Origin: Clostridia bacterium
GTDB taxonomy: Bacteria > Bacillota > Clostridia > Oscillospirales > CAG-272
Assembly: GCA_017629395.1 (NCBI GenBank)
Contig: JAGBXH010000379.1
Location: 1 to 27,065, forward strand
Direction: 5' to 3'
Length of the DNA: 27,065 bases
Shown here: one piece after another, positions 1 to 7,831 of the stretch
Numbering within the stretch: position 1 is the stretch's first letter
Layout of the letters: each line of letters opens with the position of its first letter
Translations under genes and position numbers: made by a program
The notes under the pieces: generated by a model
Databases searched by the model: none
What the model was told of the DNA's origin: nothing
The model's input: only the letters and a program-made list of their open reading frames with translations

Positions 1-778
1 GCTTGTTGAGCGCATAGCCCGCGATCTCGGAATCAATGGTATCCTTGCCCTGAACCATGGCAAAATCGCGCACACGCTTTAGCAAGCGGTTGGCAATACG
101 CGGTGTACCTCTGGAGCACGATGCGATCTCGTAAGATCCGTCCTCTGTGATGGCAATGCCCAGAATACCTGCGCTGCGGCGAACGATCTGTGCAAGCTCC
201 TCGGGCGTATACAGCTCAAGCTTGAGCAGCACGCCAAAGCGGTCGCGCAAGGGAGTGGTCAGCTGACCTGCGCGCGTGGTTGCGCCGATCAGCGTAAACT
301 TGGGAAGGTCTATGCGAATGCTTCTTGCGGCGGGACCCTTACCGATGATGATGTCCAGCGCATAATCCTCCATAGCAGGGTACAGGATCTCCTCGACCGA
401 GCGCGAAAGGCGGTGGATCTCGTCTATGAAGAGCACGTCGCCTTGGTTGAGATTGGTCAGAAGTGCTGCAAGATCGCCTTGCTTTTCAATGGCAGGGCCG
501 GAGGTAATGCGAATATTCACGCCAAGCTCGTTGGCGATGATGTTGGAAAGCGTGGTTTTACCAAGTCCGGGAGGGCCGTAAAGAAGCACGTGGTCAAGCG
601 ACTCACCGCGCATTTTAGCAGCTTCAATGTATACCTTGAGGTTTTCTTTGGCTTTATCCTGACCAACGTAATCGTCTAACGTCTTGGGACGAAGGGAAGC
701 GTCGATATCGGAATCCTCGGGGGAATAGCCTGTGGAAACAATGCGATTTTCAAAGTCAAATTCTTGTTCTTCCAGCAT
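1..778 (-). CDS. ruvB: Holliday junction branch migration ATPase RuvB (partial, C-terminus outside window)
   Basis: RuvB is the hexameric AAA+ motor that drives branch migration of Holliday junctions together with RuvA. The first 259 codons are present; the rest of the roughly 330-345 residue family lies beyond the left edge. Translating the minus strand gives Walker A GPPGLGKT at residues 68-75, Walker B with DEIH at 118-121, a GATTRAG sensor segment near 165, and the start of the C-terminal DNA-binding region (RGTPRIANRLL). The start at 778 is chosen because AAGGAGG lies 8 bases upstream. The gene begins 13 bases after the ruvA stop, so the two are almost certainly cotranscribed. Identity is clear from the motifs and the neighbouring ruvA. 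Confidence 0.97.
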   Translation of the reverse strand, partial: MLEEQEFDFENRIVSTGYSPEDSDIDASLRPKTLDDYVGQDKAKENLKVYIEAAKMRGESLDHVLLYGPPGLGKTTLSNIIANELGVNIRITSGPAIEKQGDLAALLTNLNQGDVLFIDEIHRLSRSVEEILYPAMEDYALDIIIGKGPAARSIRIDLPKFTLIGATTRAGQLTTPLRDRFGVLLKLELYTPEELAQIVRRSAGILGIAITEDGSYEIASCSRGTPRIANRLLKRVRDFAMVQGKDTIDSEIAGYALNK

Positions 779-791
779 ATGCGCATCCTCC

Positions 792-1403
792 TTACATCAG
801 CTTTTTGAGCGCCTGACGAATAATCTCTTCCAGCGTCATCTGTTCTGTGGGCATGGATTTAAGTACGTTTGTCGCCTCTGCGCGCTGATATCCGAGCACC
901 ATCAAAGCGTCAAGAGCCTCGCTGAGCTTACCGCGCGCAGGAGCACCTGCTTTAGCGGAGGATCCGAGCTCGGGCGCTGCATTGAACTCACCGCCGTGCT
1001 CCTTGATCAGCTTGTCCTTGAGCTCCAACACGATTCTTGCAGCTGTTTTAGGGCCTACGCCGCTTGCCTTGGAGATGGCTTTCGTATCCTCTGTGCAAAC
1101 TGCCAAAGCGAATTTTTCGGGAGTCAGTAATGAGAGAATAGACATAGCAGCTTTGGGGCCTACGCCCGAAACCGTGATCAGCATCTGGAAGGACGAAAGC
1201 TCTGTTTCATCATAAAAGCCGAATAATTCAATACCGTCCTCACGCACGGCAAGATAGCTGTACAGCTTGGCGGGATTGCCTGCAAGAGGCAGCTTATCGT
1301 AGGTATTCTGGCTGACGGTCATGCGGTATCCCACGCCGCCCGCATCGATAACGGCAAAGCCCATGCTTTTATGTGCAAGCGTGCCGCTGATATAGTAATA
1401 CAT
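792..1403 (-). CDS. ruvA: Holliday junction branch migration protein RuvA
   Basis: RuvA tetramers bind the four-way junction and load RuvB rings. The 203-residue product has the usual family length. It has an N-terminal OB-fold (about 1-63, beginning MYYYISGTL), two helix-hairpin-helix motifs (ITVSGVGPKAA near 76-86 and SGVGPKTAARI near 114-124), an Ala/Gly-rich flexible linker (about 140-160), and the C-terminal three-helix domain that contacts RuvB (about 160-203). The start has AAGGAG 6 bases upstream. It lies 42 bases after the yfhO stop, with a GC-rich hairpin between them, and is followed closely by ruvB. Confidence 0.98.
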   Translation of the reverse strand: MYYYISGTLAHKSMGFAVIDAGGVGYRMTVSQNTYDKLPLAGNPAKLYSYLAVREDGIELFGFYDETELSSFQMLITVSGVGPKAAMSILSLLTPEKFALAVCTEDTKAISKASGVGPKTAARIVLELKDKLIKEHGGEFNAAPELGSSAKAGAPARGKLSEALDALMVLGYQRAEATNVLKSMPTEQMTLEEIIRQALKKLM

Positions 1404-1420
1404 AAAATCTCCTTAAAGTA

Positions 1421-1441
1421 CACGGGGGACAAGCCCCCGTG
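1421..1441 (-). other. GC-rich hairpin between yfhO and ruvA
   Basis: A perfect 8-bp inverted repeat (CACGGGGG / CCCCCGTG) with a 5-base loop lies just after the yfhO stop and about 5 bases upstream of the ruvA ribosome binding site. Read on the transcribed minus strand it is followed by TACTTTAAGG rather than a clean T-tract, so it is not a convincing intrinsic terminator. It may instead be an RNA stability or processing element that sets the ruvAB level relative to yfhO; that role is inference. Confidence 0.5.
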
Positions 1442-1445
1442 CTAT

Positions 1446-4256
1446 TTATTGTTCCGGTAGCTGATCGGGATTTGCTTGCGCGGCGATCTCCTCGCTGTTC
1501 GGTTCTGAAACGGCAGGCTCGGGAATACCAAAGAATTCACCGTAGCCGCGGATACGGCGCAGCTTCTTTTCGAAAATGATCAACAGGAAGAACGCAATGG
1601 TGGAAATAACGGAAATTGCAACGCCGAGCACAAGCTCCTTGGGGCAATATCTCATTTCGATCTCATGCTCGCCGGGCTCTTCGATATAGTATCCGACCAG
1701 CGCGTTTGCAAGCTCGACGGTTTCAACCTTTTTGCCGTCAACCGTGACCTGCCAGCCCTTGTCGTACGGGATGGTCGTGGTGATCAGCTGATTTTCATTT
1801 TTGGTGGTAATGGTTCCGGGCAGATAATCCTCGCGGTAATTGTCGTGATCCAGCTGTACGTTACCTTGCTGCAATCTTGTAATTGCCTCTGTAAAGACCT
1901 CCATATCAAGAGAGTAGATAAAGGGCTTGGTCAGATTTTGCTTGATATAGAAGTTGTCGTAGTCGTTTTTGATGGTGAGCTTGAGGTCAAGATCGCTCTT
2001 GTTGGACTCGCCGATGGAAACGATTCGCCAGGTATTGTTGTCGCCCCACTTACCAACGCTCTTTCCGTTCGCCGTCATGTTGACCGAGCGGGAATAAACG
2101 GTGGGGAAGTACACGAACAGCTCGGTGTTCTTGGGCACCATATACTCAAACGTGATCGTACCGCCGTCACCCTTGTAAAGATCGTGGCTGGCAGCCGTAC
2201 TCTTGGTCACGTCCTTGGTGGTCATGGAAACCTGCACCGCGGGAACAAAGATCTGCAGCATTTCCTCCTCACCGAGCATCATGGAGATCATGGCGTTCAT
2301 TCTCTCGAAGGGGTTTTCGTAATCGTCCAAAGCAAACTCTGCAAAATCATTGTCAACAGCGTAAGCAATGCTCATATAATAGGGATTCTTGTATACGACG
2401 TAGGTGTCGTTATCATAATCGTCACCGTCATACAAGGGCTCACCGTAGTATTTGTCGTAATCCTTGTCCGTCATGATATACTTAATACCAAGCAAGGAGT
2501 CGCTGACGGGGGTCTCGCCCTGATATTGCGACCAGTGCGACTTGGAGGAATATCCCATCATACGCAGGAAATAAATGGTGTCTGCGTTCAGGGTTGAGGT
2601 GGAATTGGAAAGACCGCGGATCTGCAGCGCAAGGTTGTCGTTGAGCTTGCGGTGGTAGGTCTTTTCCATGCGGTAAAAGCCCGTATCGTTTTCCTGTACG
2701 TGATTGATAATGGGGCGTACCGTATCAAGGTAATCGTTGTAGTAGGAGTATTTGGTAAAGGTGACGTCCTTGTCAAGGTCGTTGAGATCCCAAAGACCGC
2801 TGATATACATTTCTCCGCAAATGAAGAAGACGAGCAGACAGGAGATCAGCTCCTTATTCTTTACGCGGGGGAGCAGGCAGACAAGCAAGGTATACACGAT
2901 CAGACAACCAACTGTCAGCCAGACGGTCTGGAAGTCGTGCACGTCGATATATTCGTTAAAGTCGTCCTTGATGATGGGGGCAAATTCCTGCAGCATGATG
3001 ACGGCAAGACCGATGATGGCAGCAATGCCGATCATGGGCTTACGGCTGACCGTGCGCATATTGGTGAAAGCGCGGTAAGCCATAACGATCATAAAGAAGC
3101 CGAGCATGAAGCTGTAGCGGTTATTGAGCCAGTTGGGCTTTTGGAATCCGTGCCAAATCAGGTCGATGGTGCTGGTTGCAAAGCTGAATACGAAGATGGT
3201 GATGAGAATGGCGTATGCAACCTTTTCTCCAGACTTGAACTTGTTGTTGAAGAAGAACATGGGCACCAGCAAGAGTGTCAGTACGCCGCAGTATACGAAG
3301 GGGAGTCCCGCGGGACGCACCGTGTCGTAAGAGGAGGGTAAGAACTTGTAGAACAGCTCCAAGAAGTTGAAGCGGGATGCGAATGCCCAGTTGGGATCAG
3401 AGAAATCGGTCTTGCCAAAGGTCAAGGAATAATAAGCGGTGAAGACGATAAGGGCAGAAATACCGATTGCAATGATGGAATAAAAGGCAATACGGAAGAA
3501 GGAGCGCAAGCCGTGATATCTTTCGTTGTAGGGGTTGTTGGAGTGCTTGAAGCCCCAGAGATATGCGAAGAAATAGATTGCCACAGCAATACAGACCATA
3601 TAGCCGATATAGTAGTTGCTGACCACGGTCAGTGTCAGGAATACGACGAATACACGGTATTTGCCGTACTTGACCAGCTGCTCAATACCGTACATGACCA
3701 GCGGGAACCAGATCACGGCGTCGATCCACATGGTGTTATTTTGCTGCGTGATACAATAGGACATCAGTGCGTACATGACCGAGAAGGCGATGACACCGAT
3801 ACGGTTGATGCGCTTTTCGGATTGATGCAGATAGAATGCCATGGTTGCAGCGCACATGCCTGCCTTGACCATGAACATAAACAGCAGCGCCTCGCACATT
3901 CTGTCCTCCGGGAACAGGCACACAAGGTAGGAGAAGGGGGAGGCAATGTAGTATTCGTAAATACCCATAAACTCACCGCCAAGTGCACGTGAGAAGGAAT
4001 AAATGATGCTTGTGTCACCGTTGACGACAAAGTTGCGCAATGCCTCAAAGAAATATACGTACTGTCCGTTAAGGTCAAGCACAAGCACGCATCCGTTTCC
4101 GAAAGGATAAAGTCCTCGCGCAAGATACATCAAGTATACCAGCACGGCGGGAATGAGTGCTGCAATCAGAATATACCAATATTCCGAAAAAACGGTTTTA
4201 CATTTTGACTTGCATTTCAGCAAGCCGTTTTTTGCAATTTCAGAATTGAAATTCAT
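1446..4256 (-). CDS. YfhO-family multi-pass membrane protein (GT-C-like)
   Basis: This 936-residue integral membrane protein resembles the bacterial YfhO family. Some characterised members are GT-C-type glycosyltransferases that modify lipoteichoic acid or other envelope glycopolymers using a lipid-linked sugar. The sequence shows a first membrane helix at about 28-48, then an extracytoplasmic segment with an acidic DLNGQY motif (D61) of the kind that provides the catalytic Asp in GT-C enzymes, and a dozen or so hydrophobic helices over the first half. A large hydrophilic extracytoplasmic domain follows (roughly 500-870), then a final helix at about 880-900 and a short Pro/Glu-rich cytoplasmic tail. 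Its start overlaps the DUF951 stop by an ATGA junction, indicating translational coupling. Substrate and pathway cannot be read from the sequence. Confidence 0.85.
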   Translation of the reverse strand: MNFNSEIAKNGLLKCKSKCKTVFSEYWYILIAALIPAVLVYLMYLARGLYPFGNGCVLVLDLNGQYVYFFEALRNFVVNGDTSIIYSFSRALGGEFMGIYEYYIASPFSYLVCLFPEDRMCEALLFMFMVKAGMCAATMAFYLHQSEKRINRIGVIAFSVMYALMSYCITQQNNTMWIDAVIWFPLVMYGIEQLVKYGKYRVFVVFLTLTVVSNYYIGYMVCIAVAIYFFAYLWGFKHSNNPYNERYHGLRSFFRIAFYSIIAIGISALIVFTAYYSLTFGKTDFSDPNWAFASRFNFLELFYKFLPSSYDTVRPAGLPFVYCGVLTLLLVPMFFFNNKFKSGEKVAYAILITIFVFSFATSTIDLIWHGFQKPNWLNNRYSFMLGFFMIVMAYRAFTNMRTVSRKPMIGIAAIIGLAVIMLQEFAPIIKDDFNEYIDVHDFQTVWLTVGCLIVYTLLVCLLPRVKNKELISCLLVFFICGEMYISGLWDLNDLDKDVTFTKYSYYNDYLDTVRPIINHVQENDTGFYRMEKTYHRKLNDNLALQIRGLSNSTSTLNADTIYFLRMMGYSSKSHWSQYQGETPVSDSLLGIKYIMTDKDYDKYYGEPLYDGDDYDNDTYVVYKNPYYMSIAYAVDNDFAEFALDDYENPFERMNAMISMMLGEEEMLQIFVPAVQVSMTTKDVTKSTAASHDLYKGDGGTITFEYMVPKNTELFVYFPTVYSRSVNMTANGKSVGKWGDNNTWRIVSIGESNKSDLDLKLTIKNDYDNFYIKQNLTKPFIYSLDMEVFTEAITRLQQGNVQLDHDNYREDYLPGTITTKNENQLITTTIPYDKGWQVTVDGKKVETVELANALVGYYIEEPGEHEIEMRYCPKELVLGVAISVISTIAFFLLIIFEKKLRRIRGYGEFFGIPEPAVSEPNSEEIAAQANPDQLPEQ

Positions 4257-4477
4257 TCGGTCTGTTCCTTTCCTTGAGCGAGCGCCTGATCAGCGTCCGT
4301 AATGCTTTTGATTGCCTTTTCCAGCTTGATGCGGTCAATGTTCATGTCGCGTCCGCAGCTGCGGCACACGATACGCACCTGACTTCCTACGCGCAGAACC
4401 GTAAAATCAGCACATCCGCAGGGGTGGGGCTTACGTAGATGCAGAACGTCGCCTGTGCGGATCTTGATAATATTCAT
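4253..4477 (-). CDS. DUF951-family small zinc-ribbon-like protein
   Basis: This 74-residue protein matches my recollection of the DUF951 family: an opening MNIIKIRTGDVLHLRKPHPCG, then four cysteines in a zinc-ribbon-like arrangement (C20, C22, C38, C41; PCGC and CRSCGR) and a basic C-terminal half. Family function is unknown; a nucleic-acid-binding role is often supposed, but nothing here proves it. The frame can be extended upstream to 4510, but I choose the ATG at 4477 because the family begins at MNIIKI and a GGAG lies just upstream. It is the first gene of the minus-strand operon and overlaps yfhO by 4 bases. Confidence 0.85.
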   Translation of the reverse strand: MNIIKIRTGDVLHLRKPHPCGCADFTVLRVGSQVRIVCRSCGRDMNIDRIKLEKAIKSITDADQALAQGKEQTE

Positions 4478-4496
4478 AATAAATCTCCGTTTTTGG

Positions 4497-4508
4497 GCAC
4501 GATCGTGC
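4497..4508. promoter_or_regulatory. Perfect 12-bp palindrome in the DUF951 5' leader
   Basis: GCACGATCGTGC is a perfect dyad lying between the predicted start site of the minus-strand promoter (about 4535) and the DUF951 ribosome binding site. It could be an operator for a dimeric regulator or form a small RNA hairpin. The dyad itself is certain; the function is inference. Confidence 0.35.
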
Positions 4509-4541
4509 ACATCATTTTATCGTTTGCAGATAATCTATCCT

Positions 4542-4570
4542 ATTATACCATAAAAAACACGGTTTGTAAA
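4542..4570 (-). promoter_or_regulatory. Sigma-A-type promoter for DUF951-yfhO-ruvA-ruvB
   Basis: On the minus strand, TTTACA (4570-4565) is followed by a 17-base spacer and a perfect TATAAT (4547-4542). The expected start site is about 4535, giving a leader of roughly 58 nt before the DUF951 start at 4477. It is back-to-back with the ruvC promoter. No LexA-like inverted repeat was seen in the intergenic region. Confidence 0.8.
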
Positions 4571-4618
4571 CGATTATTCGGAGAATATTATAAAAATTAA
4601 AAAATTAATAAAATATGT

Positions 4619-4647
4619 TTGACACGCGCAGGAAAAGGTGTTATAAT
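4619..4647 (+). promoter_or_regulatory. Consensus sigma-A promoter for the ruvC operon
   Basis: TTGACA (4619-4624), a 17-base spacer and TATAAT (4642-4647) match the housekeeping consensus at all twelve positions. The predicted start site is about 4654, leaving a leader of about 47 nt before the ruvC ATG at 4701. No other equally convincing promoter is seen until 16256, so this may drive much of the downstream array. Confidence 0.88.
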
Positions 4648-4700
4648 TTAGAGTGAATTATTGTGGAGATTTGTTGCTATTACGATCCGTAGGAGGGAAT

Positions 4701-5198
4701 ATGGTCATTCTTGGCATCGACCCCGGACTTGCAATTGTGGGTTGGGGCGTGGTTTCATACGATGGCGTGCGTTTTAAGACGCTTGGGTACGGTTCAATCC
4801 AGACTCCTGCGGGCACGCCCACGCAAAAAAGGTTAGAGATGATATGGCAGGGCATGAATGAGCTGTTTGAGCGGTATAAGCCGGATCAGATGGCGGTTGA
4901 GGAGTTGTTTTTTAACACCAACGTGACGACGGGCATTTCCGTTGCCGAGGCACGCGGTGTGATCCTGCTCTCCGGTATTCAGCACGGTATTACTGTTGCA
5001 GAATATACGCCCCTGCAGGTCAAGCAGGCTGTGGTGGGCTATGGCAGAGCGGAGAAAAAACAGGTCATCACCATGGTAACAACGCTGCTCGGGCTTCCCA
5101 AGCCGCCCAAGCCCGACGATACGGCAGACGCGCTTGCCATTGCGGTATGTCATGCGCACAGCGGCTGCTCACGTCTTGCGGATTATTATAACAAATAA
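4701..5198 (+). CDS. ruvC: Holliday junction endodeoxyribonuclease RuvC
   Basis: RuvC cuts Holliday junctions symmetrically after RuvAB branch migration. The 165-residue product has the family's usual length and opens with GIDPGLAIVGWG. The four acidic active-site positions are visible: D7, an Glu at 67/68 in the AVEELFF segment, and D140 and D143 in PDDTADALAIA. An in-frame ATG exists at 4653, but that is essentially the predicted transcription start. The ATG at 4701 follows AGGAGG with a short spacer and gives the conserved N-terminus, so it is chosen. ruvC is divergent from ruvAB and heads the long plus-strand operon. Confidence 0.97.
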   Translation: MVILGIDPGLAIVGWGVVSYDGVRFKTLGYGSIQTPAGTPTQKRLEMIWQGMNELFERYKPDQMAVEELFFNTNVTTGISVAEARGVILLSGIQHGITVAEYTPLQVKQAVVGYGRAEKKQVITMVTTLLGLPKPPKPDDTADALAIAVCHAHSGCSRLADYYNK

Positions 5199-5215
5199 CG
5201 GATAGGAGAATAGAT

Positions 5216-6076
5216 ATGTGGTGTTCTGAAAATTGGAAGGATTACGAGCTGCTCGACACCTCGGACGGTGAGCGTCTGGAGCGTTGGGGAAAATACATTT
5301 TGGTCAGACCCGACCCGCAGATCATTTGGAAGGGTGTTGCGGATCATCCTGCATGGAAGCGCGCAGATGGCGTGTACCGTCGCTCCTCCTCGGGAGGCGG
5401 CAGCTGGGTGCAGAATAAGCTGCCCGCATCCTGGAATATTTCTTACGGTGAATTGAATTTCGTATTGCGCCCCATGGGCTTTAAGCATACAGGACTTTTC
5501 CCCGAGCAGGCTGCTAACTGGGATTGGTTTTCGGGCTTGATCAAAAATGCCAACCGACCCGTCAAGGTGCTCAACCTGTTTGCATATACAGGCGGTGCAA
5601 CTGTTGCGGCAGCCGCTGCGGGCGCGTCTGTCGTACACGTGGACGCCTCCAAGGGCATCGTGGCGCAGGCAAAGGAAAACGCTGCTTTGTCGGGACTTGA
5701 GAGCGCGCCTATCCGCTACATTGTGGATGATTGCAAGAAGTTTGTAGAGCGCGAGATCAGACGCGGCAACAAGTACGATGGTATCATCATGGATCCGCCC
5801 TCCTACGGCAGAGGCCCCAACGGTGAGGTCTGGAAGCTGGAGGACTGCGTGGATGAGTTTGTCGGACTTGCAGCGCAGCTGCTTTCCGATGATCCGCTGT
5901 TTTTCCTGATCAATTCTTACACAACCGGTCTTTCTCCCATGACCATGAGCTATCTGCTTGAGCTGAACGTCAAGCGCAAGTTTGGCGGCAATGTAGATTC
6001 GGGTGAGCTTGGCTTGAAGGTCACGCGCACGGGGGGCTATTTGCCTTGCGGCGCAAGCTCCCGCTGGCAGAGGTGA
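5216..6076 (+). CDS. Class I SAM-dependent methyltransferase, probably rRNA-type (COG1092-like)
   Basis: This is a 286-residue Rossmann-fold methyltransferase related to the RlmI/RlmK-type group but without their N-terminal PUA domain. Visible motifs are the SAM-binding motif I NLFAYTGGATVAAAAAG (about 120-136), an acidic HVDAS end of strand 2 (about 141-145), a VDDCKKF segment, and the catalytic-type DPPSYGRG motif (about 192-199). Where RlmI-type m5C enzymes have a catalytic cysteine (SCSG), this protein has NSYTTG, so cytosine-C5 chemistry is unlikely. The start follows AGGAGA. It lies 17 bases after ruvC and ends 2 bases before ecfA1. The RNA substrate is unknown. Confidence 0.8.
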   Translation: MWCSENWKDYELLDTSDGERLERWGKYILVRPDPQIIWKGVADHPAWKRADGVYRRSSSGGGSWVQNKLPASWNISYGELNFVLRPMGFKHTGLFPEQAANWDWFSGLIKNANRPVKVLNLFAYTGGATVAAAAAGASVVHVDASKGIVAQAKENAALSGLESAPIRYIVDDCKKFVEREIRRGNKYDGIIMDPPSYGRGPNGEVWKLEDCVDEFVGLAAQLLSDDPLFFLINSYTTGLSPMTMSYLLELNVKRKFGGNVDSGELGLKVTRTGGYLPCGASSRWQR

Positions 6077-6078
6077 GT

Positions 6079-6951
6079 ATGGCTGATTTTATTCGTATCA
6101 AGGATCTGCGTTTCACGTATGCCAAGGAGGAGAATTCCTCGGCGGTCGACGTGCTGTGCGGAGTGGATCTTGATATTAAAAAAGGGGAATACGTTGCGAT
6201 CTTGGGCAGAAACGGCTCGGGCAAATCCACGCTTGCCAAGCTGCTCAATCTCGTAATCGACGACGTGGAAAATGCAAGCGGCAGCATTACGGTGGACGGT
6301 ATTGACGTGCTGTCCGAGGACATGACCGAGGATATGGCGTTTGAGCTGCGCAAAAAGATCGGCATGGTATTCCAGAATCCGGATAACCAGCTGGTAGCAA
6401 CCATTGTCGAAGAAGACGTGGCATTCGGACCTGAAAATTTGGGGCTTGATCCCAAGGAGATCCGACGTCGCGTGGATGCAGCGCTTGCAACGGTCGGCAT
6501 GACCGAATTTGCCAAAAGAGAGCCGCACCGACTCTCCGGCGGTCAGAAGCAGCGTGTTGCCATTGCGGGTGTGATAGCCATGATGCCGGAGTGTATTATT
6601 TTCGATGAATCAACCGCTATGCTCGATCCCATCGGACGCAAGGAGATCGTTGCAACCATGGAAAAGCTCAATCGCGAGCACGGCATTACGGTTTTGACGA
6701 TCACGCATTATATGGAAGAGGCAGTAAGAGCGGATCGCGTTGTGGTTCTCAACGAAGGCAAGGTCGCGCTGCAAGGCACGCCCGCTGAGGTGTTCTCCAA
6801 CGCAAGGCTTTTGCGTGACTCCGGGCTTGAGCTTCCGCAGTGTGCGCAGCTGCTGGAGGCACTGTCTGCAGCAGGCTTCCCGATCAAGGAATACGGTATA
6901 ACGCCAGAGGATTGCGCACGCATCATTCTGGCTGCGGGAGGTGCATTGTAA
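6079..6951 (+). CDS. ecfA1: ECF transporter energy-coupling ATPase EcfA1
   Basis: This is one of the two ABC ATPases that energise group II energy-coupling-factor importers for vitamins or transition metals. The 290-residue product has Walker A GRNGSGKS (43-50), Q-loop Q99 in FQNPDNQ, signature LSGGQ (152-156), Walker B with D176-E177 (IIFDES) and the H-loop H210. FQNPDNQLVA, AFGPENLG and the DES variant are characteristic of EcfA1. The frame is open from 6046, but the ATG at 6079 gives the normal N-terminus and follows GAGGTGAG. It begins 2 bases after the methyltransferase stop and overlaps ecfA2 by one base. Confidence 0.95.
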   Translation: MADFIRIKDLRFTYAKEENSSAVDVLCGVDLDIKKGEYVAILGRNGSGKSTLAKLLNLVIDDVENASGSITVDGIDVLSEDMTEDMAFELRKKIGMVFQNPDNQLVATIVEEDVAFGPENLGLDPKEIRRRVDAALATVGMTEFAKREPHRLSGGQKQRVAIAGVIAMMPECIIFDESTAMLDPIGRKEIVATMEKLNREHGITVLTITHYMEEAVRADRVVVLNEGKVALQGTPAEVFSNARLLRDSGLELPQCAQLLEALSAAGFPIKEYGITPEDCARIILAAGGAL

Positions 6952-7808
6952 TGTCTGCAAAGCTTGAATTACAAAACGTTTCGTATTATTACGGAAAGGG
7001 AACCGCCTTCGAGGTCAAGGCACTTGACAATATCAATTTCAAGGTGGAAAGCGGCTCGATTACCGGCTTGATCGGTCATACGGGATCGGGAAAATCTACG
7101 CTTGCGCAGCTTTTCAACGGGCTTGAGAAGCCTTATGAAGGCAAGGTGCTGCTTGACGGCTGTGATATTTGGGATAAAAAGTACAAGGGCGCAAGAATTT
7201 GCTTCCGTGTCGGTCTTGTTATGCAATATCCGGAATATCAGCTTTTTGAGGAAACTGTGTACAACGATATCGCCTTCGGTCCTCGCAATATGGGGCTTGA
7301 TCAGGTGCAGGTGGACGAGCGTGTACAAAGCGCGATCGCCTTTGTCGGGCTCTCAAAGGATATTTTGACGCAATCGCCCTTTGACCTTTCCGGTGGGCAA
7401 AAGCGTCGCGTTGCAATCGCCGGTGTTATGGCAATGCAACCCGAAATGCTTGTGCTGGATGAGCCTGCTGCGGGACTTGATCCTGCGGGCAGAGCTGAGA
7501 TCTTTGGCGGGATCCGCCGCTACAGAGATACAACCGGGGCTACGGTCATTATTGTCAGCCACAGCATGGAGGATATGGCAGAATACTGTGATGACATCAT
7601 CGTCATGCATCGCGGTAAGGTCATGCTTTCGGGTGCTAAGGACGAGATATTTGCGGACCGCCATGCGCTGATTGAAGCGGGACTTGATATTCCGCAGATT
7701 GCGCGCGTTATGCATCTGCTTCGCGAAAATGGACTTGATGTAAGCGCGGCAGCCTGTACCAAGGATCAGGCACTTGCCGAGCTGCTCAAGGCTTTCAAAC
7801 TGAAATAA
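6951..7808 (+). CDS. ecfA2: ECF transporter energy-coupling ATPase EcfA2
   Basis: The second ABC ATPase of the ECF module forms a heterodimer with EcfA1 on EcfT. The 285-residue protein has Walker A GHTGSGKST (42-50), MQYPEYQLFE in the Q-loop region, signature LSGGQ (146-150), Walker B D170-E171 (VLDEP) and H204. MQYPEYQLFEETV is typical of EcfA2. The frame is open from 6840, but the ATG at 6951 shares a base with the ecfA1 stop (TAATG) and has GGGAGGTG upstream, which fits the known junction. ecfT follows 23 bases later. Confidence 0.95.
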   Translation: MSAKLELQNVSYYYGKGTAFEVKALDNINFKVESGSITGLIGHTGSGKSTLAQLFNGLEKPYEGKVLLDGCDIWDKKYKGARICFRVGLVMQYPEYQLFEETVYNDIAFGPRNMGLDQVQVDERVQSAIAFVGLSKDILTQSPFDLSGGQKRRVAIAGVMAMQPEMLVLDEPAAGLDPAGRAEIFGGIRRYRDTTGATVIIVSHSMEDMAEYCDDIIVMHRGKVMLSGAKDEIFADRHALIEAGLDIPQIARVMHLLRENGLDVSAAACTKDQALAELLKAFKLK

Positions 7809-7831
7809 ATATTGAAAAAGGAATTATACCA

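Noticed and set aside
1665..2597. 310-codon plus-strand open frame opposite yfhO
   Set aside because: It lies wholly antisense to the well-supported YfhO gene, has low-complexity Val/Gly/Leu-rich translation with no recognisable domain, and no ribosome binding site or promoter was seen.
2652..3341. 229-codon plus-strand open frame opposite yfhO
   Set aside because: Antisense shadow of yfhO created by its codon bias; composition is His/Val/Asp-rich and unlike a folded protein.
4478..4700. LexA/SOS box between the divergent ruv operons
   Set aside because: ruvAB is SOS-controlled in some Firmicutes, so I looked for a GAAC-N4-GTTC-type repeat, but none was visible by eye.
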